DNA from: Cryobacterium sp. GrIS_2_6
GTDB lineage: Bacteria > Actinomycetota > Actinomycetes > Actinomycetales > Microbacteriaceae
Assembly (NCBI RefSeq): GCF_035984545.1
Contig: NZ_JAXCHP010000001.1
Coordinates: forward strand, 3,720,001 to 3,784,000
Reading direction: 5' to 3'
DNA: 64,000 nt
Shown: in pieces, positions 35,963-43,712 of the stretch
How positions within the stretch are numbered: position 1 is the first letter of the stretch
Layout: every line of letters begins with the position of its first letter
Translations under genes and position numbers: made by a program
Notes under the pieces: model-generated
Told to the model about the DNA's origin: nothing
What the model saw: the letters and a program-made list of their open reading frames with translations, nothing else
Databases searched by the model: none

Positions 35963-37282
35963 ATGCCGCACGAACCGTCCGCCCGCGCACCCCGGCTGAG
36001 GGTCGCCGATTTCTCGCGCGTCCTCGCCGGGCCGTATGCCACGATGATGCTCGCCGACTTCGGCGCCGACGTGATCAAGATCGAGAGCCCGGCCGGGGAC
36101 GATACCCGCCAGTGGCTGCCGCCCACGGATGCCCAGGGCGCGTCCACCTACTTCGGTGCGGTCAACCGCAACAAGCGTTCGGTCGTCTGCGACCTCGGCA
36201 CAGACGAGGGACGGGCGGCGGCCTGGCGCCTCGCGACCACGGCGGATGTCGTGGTGGAGAACTTCCGGCCCGGAGTGATGGAACGGTTCGGCATCGGCTA
36301 CGAGGCCGTGCGCGCCGCGAACCCGGGCGTCGTCTACTGCTCGATCACGGGCTTCGGTGCAGGGGCCGGCGCCCGGCTGCCCGGATACGACCTCCTCGTG
36401 CAGGCCGTCGGCGGGCTGATGAGTGTGACCGGCCCGGTCGAGGGGGAGCCGAGTAAGGTCGGCGTCGCACTCGTGGACGTGCTCGCCGGACTCAACGCGC
36501 TCAGCGGCATCCTGCTCGCGCTCCGCGAACGCGATTCCCGGGGCGATGCCGGCGCGGACGAGGCCACCGGCCCGGGCAGGTCGTCCGGAGGGCGCGTCGA
36601 AGTCGACCTCCTGACGACCCTGCTCTCGGCGCTCACGAACCAGGCGGCCGGAACCCTCGCAACCGGGCACTCTCCGGCCCGCCTCGGCAACGCCCACCCG
36701 AGCATCGCCCCGTACGAGCTCTTCGCGGCATCCGACCGCGACCTCGTGATCGCTGTCGGCACCGATTCACAGTTCCGCACGCTCGTGCGCCTCCTCGGCG
36801 CGCCCGGCCTCGCGACCGACCCGCGATTCCTCGGCAACGCCGACCGGGTGCGGCACCGCGCCGACCTCCGGCCCGCCCTCGAGGACCTCCTCTGTGCCCA
36901 TCCCGCGGCGCACTGGGTCGACACGCTCACGGATGCCGGGGTGCCCGCCGGACTCGTCAACTCGATCAGCGAGGCCTTCGCCTTCGCCGAGAGTCTCGGA
37001 ACCGCGTCCGTCGTCGAGCTCGTCTCGGGTTCGGACCCGCGGCGCCTCAGCCGCCAGGTCGCCAATCCGATCCACCTCGGCGAGCGTCCGGCCGGCTACC
37101 GGCTGCCTCCGCCCCGGCTCGGCGAGCACGCCGGGGCCGACTGGCTCGAGCCGGACGCTCGCAGCGCCCCCGGCGCGGCCGCTTCGGCGGAGCCGGCACC
37201 GGCATCCGCCCCCGGACCCGCATTCAGGCCCACTCCCGCACCCCCCACCGCGCTCCGCCGAACCGAACAGGACCTCTCGTGA
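35963..37282 (+). CDS. CaiB/BaiF (class III) CoA-transferase
   Basis: 439 residues. The family hallmark VADFSRVLAGPYATMMLADFG is at the N-terminus, followed by GADVIKIESPAGDDTR and VNRNKRSVVCDL. GYDLLVQAVGGLMSVTGP, LVDVLAGLNALSGILLAL and the C-terminal PAGLVNSISEAF region are typical. The next gene is a glutaryl-CoA-type dehydrogenase, a pairing known for succinyl-CoA:glutarate CoA-transferase. A Pro/Ala-rich tail of about 40 residues follows the catalytic fold. ATG 35963 has GAGGTGAG upstream; the stop overlaps the next start (GTGA). Confidence 0.88.
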   Translation: MPHEPSARAPRLRVADFSRVLAGPYATMMLADFGADVIKIESPAGDDTRQWLPPTDAQGASTYFGAVNRNKRSVVCDLGTDEGRAAAWRLATTADVVVENFRPGVMERFGIGYEAVRAANPGVVYCSITGFGAGAGARLPGYDLLVQAVGGLMSVTGPVEGEPSKVGVALVDVLAGLNALSGILLALRERDSRGDAGADEATGPGRSSGGRVEVDLLTTLLSALTNQAAGTLATGHSPARLGNAHPSIAPYELFAASDRDLVIAVGTDSQFRTLVRLLGAPGLATDPRFLGNADRVRHRADLRPALEDLLCAHPAAHWVDTLTDAGVPAGLVNSISEAFAFAESLGTASVVELVSGSDPRRLSRQVANPIHLGERPAGYRLPPPRLGEHAGADWLEPDARSAPGAAASAEPAPASAPGPAFRPTPAPPTALRRTEQDLS

Positions 37283-38472
37283 CCGCATCAGGCCGCCCTA
37301 CCCCACTCGTCGCCAGTCCCCTCATCGACTCGGTCTTCGATCTCGACGACCTCCTCGCTCCCGAGGAGGTCGTCTGGTCGCGCAAGGCCCGCGCGTTCGC
37401 GACCAACCGCATCCTGCCCACGATCGAGCAGGACTTCGAGGACCGGTTCTTCCGCGCCGAACTCGTCCCCGAACTCGGCGCCGCCGGCTTCCTCGGGATG
37501 CACCTCGAGGGCTACGGCTGCGCGGGCGCGAGCGCCGTGAGCTACGGCCTCGTCTGCCTCGAACTCGAGGCTGCCGACAGCGGCTGGCGCACCCTCGTGT
37601 CGGTGCAGGGCTCGCTCGCCATGTCGGCGATCCACAAGTACGGGACTGAGGATCAGAAGCAGCGCTGGCTGCCCGGCATGGCCGCCGGATCCCTCATCGG
37701 CTGCTTCGCCCTCACCGAACCGACCGGCGGCAGCGACCCCGCCGCGATGCGCACGACCGCCAGGCGCGACGGCGACGACTGGGTGCTCACGGGCACCAAG
37801 CGCTGGATCGGCCTCGCAAGCGTCGCCGACGTCGCGGTGGTGTGGGCGCAGACGGATGCCGGGGTGCGCGGGTTCCTCGTTCCCACCGGGACAGCGGGGT
37901 TCACCGCGACACCGATCGCCGGCAAGCTCTCGATGCGCGCGTCCATCCAGTGCGACGTCACCCTCGACGGGGTGCGCCTGCCCGCCGATGCCGTCCTGCC
38001 CGGCGCCACGGGGCTCTCCGGTCCGTTCGGTTGCCTGAACGAGGCGAGATTCGGCATCGTCTGGGGCGCGATGGGGGCCGCCAGGAGCTGCCTCGACGCT
38101 GCGATCGCCCGGTCGCGCAGTCGTGAGGTGTTCGGCCACCCGATCGGGGCCATGCAGCTCACCCAGGCCAAATTGGCCGACATGCTCGTCGAGTACGAGA
38201 AGGGCGTCCTCCTCGCCCTGTACCTCGGCCGGCTGAAGGAACGCGGCACCCTCTCCCCGGCGCAGATCAGCGTCGGCAAGCTCAACAGCGTGCGCGAGGC
38301 CATCCGGATCGCCGGCCTCGCCCGGTCGATCCTCGGCGGCGACGGGGTGACGAACGAATTCCCGGTGATGCGTCACCTCGCCAACCTCGAGTCCGTCCGC
38401 ACCTACGAGGGCACGGACGAGATCCACCAGCTCGTGATTGGTCGCGCTCTCACGGGGATGTCGGCGTTCTGA
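37279..38472 (+). CDS. Acyl-CoA dehydrogenase, glutaryl-CoA dehydrogenase type
   Basis: 397 residues. Family blocks are CFALTEPTGGSDPAAMRTTA, GTKRWIGLASVADV and the C-terminal TYEGTDEIHQLVIGRALTG with the catalytic glutamate of the GcdH group. Also present are RFGIVWGAMGAARSCLDAAI and FGHPIGAMQLTQAKLADM, typical of glutaryl-CoA dehydrogenase. The reaction would be glutaryl-CoA to crotonyl-CoA with CO2 release. Coupled to the CoA-transferase, it makes a two-step route from glutarate. The GTG start overlaps the upstream stop. Confidence 0.9.
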   Translation: MTASGRPTPLVASPLIDSVFDLDDLLAPEEVVWSRKARAFATNRILPTIEQDFEDRFFRAELVPELGAAGFLGMHLEGYGCAGASAVSYGLVCLELEAADSGWRTLVSVQGSLAMSAIHKYGTEDQKQRWLPGMAAGSLIGCFALTEPTGGSDPAAMRTTARRDGDDWVLTGTKRWIGLASVADVAVVWAQTDAGVRGFLVPTGTAGFTATPIAGKLSMRASIQCDVTLDGVRLPADAVLPGATGLSGPFGCLNEARFGIVWGAMGAARSCLDAAIARSRSREVFGHPIGAMQLTQAKLADMLVEYEKGVLLALYLGRLKERGTLSPAQISVGKLNSVREAIRIAGLARSILGGDGVTNEFPVMRHLANLESVRTYEGTDEIHQLVIGRALTGMSAF

Positions 38473-38611
38473 CCCGGCCAGGGCAGGGCAGGTCGTTTCC
38501 GGCCGTACCCCCACTTCGCGGCGGCCCGGCCCGCCCGGCCCTCCGCGCCGTCTTCGCCGGAACGCCGTGTGTAATAGTTGAAAGACGCGCACGTGGCGAC
38601 GAGGACATCGG

Positions 38612-39376
38612 GTGGAAATAGTGTCGGTAACAGGCGGACAGGCCGCATTCGCATACCTTCGCGGCCGTATCCTCTCCGGTGAGATCCCGGGTAACGCCAC
38701 CCTGCGCGAGCAGGCGCTCGCCGAGGAAATCGGCGTCAGCCGCACCCCGATCCGCGAAGCGCTGTGGAGGCTCGACGAGACCGGCCTTGTCGAGTTCGTG
38801 CCGAACAAGGGCGCGACGGTCATCGCATGGACGACCGAGCAGATGCGCGAGACCTACTATTTGCGGGCCATGCTCGAGAGCCGCGCGGCAGGCCTCGCCG
38901 CGGTGCGGATCTCCGACGGCGACGTCGACCGTCTGGCCGAACTGATCACCCTGATGGACGACGTCGTGCTCGCGGAGGACGACGCCGGCATCTCCCGTCT
39001 CGGCGAACTCAACGCCGAGTTCCACCGCATCATCGTCACCGCCGCCGCGAACGCCCAGCTCACCCGCCTGACCGTCTCCGTCGGCCGGGTGCCGCTGATG
39101 GCAAAGGCCTTCCGGCGCGACAGCGGATCCTTCCGCGCGGTGAGCAATCACCATCACCGCGACATCCTGGCCGCCCTCCGCTCGCACGACGCGCTCTGGG
39201 CCTCGACGTCCATGCGGTCGCACATCCTGGCCGCACGCAATTCGGTGCAGAGCTGGGACCAGGGCGACGATTCCGCCGTCACGCAGGGCGCCGATCAGCC
39301 CGCTGACGCCAATCCCCTTGACGCGGAGGCGATCGACGCGTCCGACCTGGCCGACCTGGCCGACTTCACTCCGTAA
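38612..39376 (+). CDS. GntR-family transcriptional regulator
   Basis: 254 residues. The HTH is LREQALAEEIGVSRTPIREALWRL. The FCD-like domain has DVDRLAELITLMDD and ELNAEFHRIIVTAAANAQL, then NHHHRDILAALRS. The last 35 residues (from DQGDDSAVTQ) are an Asp/Ala-rich tail ending in LADLADLADFTP, encoded where the convergent ABC relic ends. The GTG start follows GAGGA by 6 nt. It lies downstream of the glutaryl-CoA dehydrogenase gene and may regulate it or the region at 39.9-40.1 kb, which contains TGTATGCAA/TTGCATACA sites. Confidence 0.87.
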   Translation: MEIVSVTGGQAAFAYLRGRILSGEIPGNATLREQALAEEIGVSRTPIREALWRLDETGLVEFVPNKGATVIAWTTEQMRETYYLRAMLESRAAGLAAVRISDGDVDRLAELITLMDDVVLAEDDAGISRLGELNAEFHRIIVTAAANAQLTRLTVSVGRVPLMAKAFRRDSGSFRAVSNHHHRDILAALRSHDALWASTSMRSHILAARNSVQSWDQGDDSAVTQGADQPADANPLDAEAIDASDLADLADFTP

Positions 39377-39946
39377 CGCGCATTCCGGATCGACGACACC
39401 GACCAGGTCGAGCAGGTCGACGATGTGCCGTTTCGCCACGTCCGGGGTGACGCCGATGCGTTTTCGGAGCGCGCCGGCGAGCTGGTTCCTCACCGAGCGT
39501 GTGCGGTCGAAACTGCTGAGCGGATCGGCGGGAAGGCAACCGATCATGGTACCGAGCAGACGTGCCGCCGGGCGGCGACCGAGTCCGACCAGTTCCACGC
39601 CCTCCACGGGCATCGAGCCCGCAGCGATCGTGGCGCTCTCCGGGAGTTCTCCCGCGATGGCGAGCGCCACCGAGATCGCGCCGGTGGCCACGGTTCCGAC
39701 GAGACCCAGGGACTCGCCGTGGGAGACCGACAGGGTGATCGCATTCACAGGGGCCAGTGTCGTTGTCGTCGACGAGACGCCGAGCCCGCGCACGTCGAGC
39801 ACGGAACTCGCCCGTAAGGCGTTCGAAGGTACGGGATCCTCGTCCGGGCGATCGGCGGCGGCCGTGGCAGGGGCAGGTTTCCTGGCTCCGGTAGCCGCGA
39901 CGGCGAGCTCGGGATCGGGGAAAGGGGTCACGGACGGGCCAATCAT
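39365..39946 (-). pseudogene. Truncated ABC ATPase relic with lost Walker A
   Basis: About 194 residues align by eye with the N-terminal half of an oligopeptide-type (DppD/OppD) ATP-binding subunit: SVLDVRGLGVSS, ITLSVSHGESLGLVG, LAIAGELPESATI, VELVGLGRR, DPLSSFDRTRSVRNQLAGAL, VDLLDLVGVVDPE. Where Walker A (GESGSGKST) should be, the text reads GTVATGAIS; where VFQDP (Q-loop) is expected it reads LPADP. The signature motif, Walker B and H-loop are missing because the homology stops where it meets the convergent gntR. ATG 39946 keeps a good GGGAG ribosome-binding site. The frame stays open far into the antisense of gntR (to 38450), so any product would have an unrelated tail. It is a pseudogene or a repurposed dead ATPase. 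Confidence 0.6.
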
Positions 39947-39961
39947 CACATCTCCCACTGC

Positions 39962-40043
39962 TGTATGCAATCTTGACTACATCTCCCGCCAGATTCCCGA
40001 GAATGTCGAATGAGCTCCCCGAAATTTCGTCACTTTGCATACA
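39962..40043. promoter_or_regulatory. Inverted pair of GntR-like sites
   Basis: TGTATGCAA (39962-39970) and its exact reverse complement TTGCATACA (40035-40043) frame the region between the ABC relic and the ATP-grasp gene. TGTATGCA-like half-sites are common for FCD-type GntR regulators. Which regulator binds is unknown; the nearby GntR (38612-39376) is a candidate. Confidence 0.4.
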
Positions 40044-40101
40044 TAATCAACGGCCGGTGTGGCGAAACAATCCCGCAACATGAGGCGACTACGCTCCGAC
40101 C

Positions 40102-41814
40102 ATGGTTGACCTGTTCACCGGCTACGGTGCCACTACGAAGAGTCGGAAACGGACGGGGTCAGGGAGCGCCTGGGACGAGATGTTCCCGGATCCGTCCTCG
40201 CTCACTCCGACTGAAACGCGTGCCGCGTACAAGGACGTCTACGGCGCCCTGGCCAGAATGACCCAGGAGGAGCTGCGGGGCCGTACGGCGGCGCTCGCGA
40301 GTTCATACCTCGCCCAGGGCGTCACGTTCGACTTCGCCGGGGAAGAGCGTCCGTTCCCGCTCGACGCCGTTCCGCGGGTGATCGAGCAGCCGGAGTGGGT
40401 CACCGTCGAGGCCGGCATCAAGCAGCGCGTGCTCGCCCTCGAGGCGTTCCTCGCCGATATCTACGGGCCCCAGGCCGCCGTGCACGACGGCGTCATCCCG
40501 GCGAGCCTGATCAGTTCGTCGAACCATTTCCACCGGCAGGCCGCCGGCATCGTCTCGGCCAACAATGTGCGCATCCAGGTCTCCGGCATCGACCTGATCC
40601 GCGATGAAAAGGGCGCGTGGCGGGTACTCGAGGACAACGTCCGGGTGCCCAGCGGCGTGAGCTATGTCATCTCCAACCGTCGCGTGATGGCGCAGACGCT
40701 CCCCGAACTCTTCGTCTCGATGCGGGTGCGCCCGGTCGGCGACTACCCGAACAAGCTTCTCCAGGCGCTCCGGGCATCCGCCCCCGCCGGGGTCGAGGAC
40801 CCCAACGTCGTCGTGCTCACCCCGGGCGTGTTCAACTCCGCTTACTTCGAGCACACCCTGCTCGCCCGGCTGATGGGTGTCGAGCTCGTCGAGGGCCGCG
40901 ACCTGTTCTGCTCGGGCGGGCGCGTCTGGATGCGCACGACCGCCGGCCCCACTCGGGTCGACGTGATCTATCGCCGGGTCGATGACGAGTTCCTCGACCC
41001 GCTCCAGTTCCGGGCGGACTCGCAGCTCGGGTCGCCCGGCATGCTGATGGCGGCCAGGCTCGGGAACGTCACGATCGCCAACGCGGTCGGGAACGGTGTT
41101 GCAGACGACAAGCTCGTCTACACCTACCTGCCCGATCTCATCCGCTACTACCTCGGCGAAGACGCGATCATCCCGAACGTCGACACCTGGCGGCTCGAGG
41201 ATCCCCTCGCGCTCGAAGAGGTGCTCGACCGGCTCGACGAGCTCGTGGTCAAGCCCGTCGACGGGTCGGGGGGCAAAGGCCTCGTGGTGGGGCCCGCCGC
41301 GTCGAAGGCGGAGCTCGCGACACTGCGGAAGCAGCTGCTGCGGGACCCGCGCGGCTGGATCGCGCAGCCCGTGGTGCAGCTTTCGACCATCCCGACCCTC
41401 GTCGAGGACGGCATGAGGCCGCGCCATGCCGACCTGCGCCCCTTCGCCGTGAACGACGGAACGGATGTCTGGGTGCTGCCGGGCGGGCTGACCCGCGTTG
41501 CGCTCCCAGAGGGCGAGCTCGTCGTCAACTCGAGCCAGGGCGGCGGGTCGAAGGACACCTGGGTGATCGGGCTCGAACCCGATTTCTACCACGAGTCCTC
41601 CGCGCGCAATATCCAGGGTCTCGTGGCCGACCAGGCCGCGAACACCCAGGCGACGGCCGCGGGCACGCACCACGTCGACCACTCGCCACAGGACAAACCG
41701 CTGGGCAACAGCGACCAACAGGAGCAACAACAGCAGCAGCAGGGGAGGCAACCGGTGTCCGCAGGGGCGCCGGCGGCATCGAAGTCATCGGCGCAGGAGG
41801 ACCGGGAATGTTGA
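40102..41814 (+). CDS. Circularly permuted type 2 ATP-grasp protein
   Basis: 570 residues. Conserved DUF404/DUF407 blocks are VFDFAGEERPFPLDAVPR-like (residues about 75-92), EAFLADIYGPQAAVHDGVIP, LEDNVRVPSGVSYVISNR, RVDVIYRRVDDEFLDPL and VVKPVDGSGGKGLVVGP. The permuted ATP-grasp fold is thought to make peptide bonds, perhaps glutamine- or glycine-type ligations on a peptide. The C-terminal tail after about 505 is low-complexity and includes QQEQQQQQQGRQ encoded by CAG/CAA repeats. The stop overlaps the alpha-E gene by 7 bp. This is the first gene of a widespread three-gene cassette whose product is still uncertain. Confidence 0.9.
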   Translation: MVDLFTGYGATTKSRKRTGSGSAWDEMFPDPSSLTPTETRAAYKDVYGALARMTQEELRGRTAALASSYLAQGVTFDFAGEERPFPLDAVPRVIEQPEWVTVEAGIKQRVLALEAFLADIYGPQAAVHDGVIPASLISSSNHFHRQAAGIVSANNVRIQVSGIDLIRDEKGAWRVLEDNVRVPSGVSYVISNRRVMAQTLPELFVSMRVRPVGDYPNKLLQALRASAPAGVEDPNVVVLTPGVFNSAYFEHTLLARLMGVELVEGRDLFCSGGRVWMRTTAGPTRVDVIYRRVDDEFLDPLQFRADSQLGSPGMLMAARLGNVTIANAVGNGVADDKLVYTYLPDLIRYYLGEDAIIPNVDTWRLEDPLALEEVLDRLDELVVKPVDGSGGKGLVVGPAASKAELATLRKQLLRDPRGWIAQPVVQLSTIPTLVEDGMRPRHADLRPFAVNDGTDVWVLPGGLTRVALPEGELVVNSSQGGGSKDTWVIGLEPDFYHESSARNIQGLVADQAANTQATAAGTHHVDHSPQDKPLGNSDQQEQQQQQQGRQPVSAGAPAASKSSAQEDREC

Positions 41815-42737
41815 GTCGCATTGCAGAAAGCCTGTTCTGGATCGGACGGTACATCGAGCGCAGCGACGGCACCGCCCGCATCCTCGACGTGCACCTCCAG
41901 CTTCTGCTCGAGGATCCGTGGATCGAGGAGAACCTCGCCTGCCGGTCGCTCCTCCAGCTGATGGGCAGCCCCGTCCCCGATGAGGGAGAGCTGACCCGCA
42001 AGGACGTTCTCGCCACCCTCGCCATGGACCGCACGCATCCGGCTTCGATTGCGTACTCGATCACCTCCGCACGCGAGAACGCCCGTCGTGCGCGTGAGAT
42101 CGTGCCGACCGAACTCTGGGAGTGCCTCAACACGACGAGCGCGCGGATGCCGCGCAAGGTCGCGAGTGAGAAGACCCACGACTACTTCGCCTGGGTACGG
42201 GAACGCGCCGCGCTCGCCGTCGGGATCGTCGAGGCCGGTGCGAGCCGGGACGACGCCTGGCATTTCTTCACCCTCGGGCGCAGCCTCGAGCAGGCCGACA
42301 TGACGGCACGCCTCCTCGCGACCCGGTCGCTGACCGAAACGAGCGGGCCGTCCTGGACGACGATCCTGCGTTCCTGCGGCGCGTACGAGTCCTACCTGCG
42401 CACCTACCGCGGGGTTCCTTCTGCCCGCAACGCCGCCGAATACCTGTTGATGGACCGCTTGTTCCCCCGGTCCATCGTCTTCTCCGTTTCGCGCGCCGAA
42501 CAGTGCCTGCGCGACCTCGAGCCGCGCACAGACCGGGCCGGCGTCACCGGCCAGGCCCAGCGGGTGCTCGGCCAGATCCGCAGCCAACTGGAGTACCGAC
42601 CGATCATGGACATCCTGAACGACCTGCCGCTGCAGATGATGCGCGTCCAGGACGCGACGAGCACCGCCTCCGAAGCCATCGGCAACCGGTACTTTCCTAA
42701 GGGGAACGTTCCGACCTGGACAGGGGAAGCCTCGTGA
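41808..42737 (+). CDS. Alpha-E domain-containing protein (DUF403)
   Basis: 309 residues, predicted entirely helical. It opens with the diagnostic MLSRIAESLFWIGRYIERSDGTARILD, shortened here to its key parts SRIAESLFW and YIERSD. HFFTLGRSLEQADMTARLL is a second conserved block. Alpha-E proteins always travel with the permuted ATP-grasp and the transglutaminase-like protein; their biochemical role is unproven. It overlaps both neighbours (7 and 4 bp). Confidence 0.9.
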   Translation: MLSRIAESLFWIGRYIERSDGTARILDVHLQLLLEDPWIEENLACRSLLQLMGSPVPDEGELTRKDVLATLAMDRTHPASIAYSITSARENARRAREIVPTELWECLNTTSARMPRKVASEKTHDYFAWVRERAALAVGIVEAGASRDDAWHFFTLGRSLEQADMTARLLATRSLTETSGPSWTTILRSCGAYESYLRTYRGVPSARNAAEYLLMDRLFPRSIVFSVSRAEQCLRDLEPRTDRAGVTGQAQRVLGQIRSQLEYRPIMDILNDLPLQMMRVQDATSTASEAIGNRYFPKGNVPTWTGEAS

Positions 42738-43579
42738 ACCGCCTCCGGATCCGGCACACGACCGGGTACCGCTACAAGGGCGAAGTTGCCGCTTCCTACA
42801 ATGAGGCACGGATGCTGCCGGTCAGCTCGGTCGACCAGTTCGTGCTGTTCTCGAACCTCGAGATCAGCCCGGCAGCGGGCAACCACTATTACGCCGACTA
42901 TTGGGGCACCCGGGTCTCCTCGTTCGAGGTGCTGACGCCGCATTCCGAGCTGATCCTCACCGCCAACAGCCTCGTCGAGGTGCGGCCGCGCGAGCACGAG
43001 ACCCACGAACACAGCTGGGTTGACCTCGCGGCGGACGCCCTGCGCACCTCGACGCTCTTCGAACACTCCCGGCAGACCCGCCTGACGAAACCGCCGATGG
43101 ACGTCGAGGCGCTCGCCGCCGAGATCGCCGCGCGCCACACGAGCTCCTGCTCGGCCGCTTACGAGATCTGTGCCGCGATCGGCGACCAGATGCAGTACGT
43201 CCAGGGTGTCACGGGCGTGCACTCGACCGCCGAGGAGGCCTGGAACGACCGGCGCGGGGTCTGCCAGGACATCACGCACATCGCCCTCGGCGCCCTGCGC
43301 TCGGTCGGGATCCCGGCCCGGTACGTCTCCGGCTACTTGCACCCGAAGCCGAGCGCCGAGGTCGGCGAGACCGTCACGGGCGAATCCCACGCCTGGGTAG
43401 AGTGGTTCTGCGGCGAGTGGCGCGGATTCGACCCGACGAACCTCATCGAGATCGGTGACAGGCACGTGTCCGTCGGCCGCGGCCGCGACTACAACGATGT
43501 GCCGCCGCTCCGCGGCGTCTACGCAGGCTCCGCGGGCTCCCAGCTCTTCGTGACGGTCGAGATTACCAAAGAGGCCTGA
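42734..43579 (+). CDS. Transglutaminase-like cysteine protease family protein
   Basis: 281 residues. An N-terminal beta domain (RIRHTTGYRYKGEVAASYNEARM) is followed by the transglutaminase core with the full catalytic triad: Cys in RRGVCQDITHIALG, His in GESHAWVEWF, Asp in GFDPTN. There is no signal peptide. In the cassette with ATP-grasp and alpha-E it is thought to cleave the peptide or amide made by the ligase. GTG start overlaps the alpha-E stop by 4 bp. Confidence 0.92.
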   Translation: MNRLRIRHTTGYRYKGEVAASYNEARMLPVSSVDQFVLFSNLEISPAAGNHYYADYWGTRVSSFEVLTPHSELILTANSLVEVRPREHETHEHSWVDLAADALRTSTLFEHSRQTRLTKPPMDVEALAAEIAARHTSSCSAAYEICAAIGDQMQYVQGVTGVHSTAEEAWNDRRGVCQDITHIALGALRSVGIPARYVSGYLHPKPSAEVGETVTGESHAWVEWFCGEWRGFDPTNLIEIGDRHVSVGRGRDYNDVPPLRGVYAGSAGSQLFVTVEITKEA

Positions 43580-43582
43580 CCC

Positions 43583-43671
43583 CGAACCAATTCGACGGAG
43601 TTTTTGGGTTTCACGCACGTGGGAACGCGGTTTAAGGGTTTACCCGGCAGAATCTCCGTCGAATCGGTTCG
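43583..43671. repeat. Inverted-repeat element family B copy 2
   Basis: CGAACCAATTCGACGGAG (43583-43600) and CTCCGTCGAATCGGTTCG (43654-43671) pair over 18 bp with one mismatch, around GCACGTG. It begins 3 bp after the transglutaminase stop, between convergent genes. The same ends occur at 21797-21885 in opposite orientation, and a lone half (TCCGTCGAATTGGTT) occurs near 57012. Confidence 0.82.
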
Positions 43672-43712
43672 GGCGTTCCCCTCGCCCGCGACAGCCGCTG
43701 TGGGGGGTCAGG

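Noticed and set aside
39965..40101. A clean sigma70 promoter for the ATP-grasp cassette (CATAAT near 40042)
   Set aside because: No acceptable -35 box lies 16-18 bp upstream, so I did not list it as a promoter.
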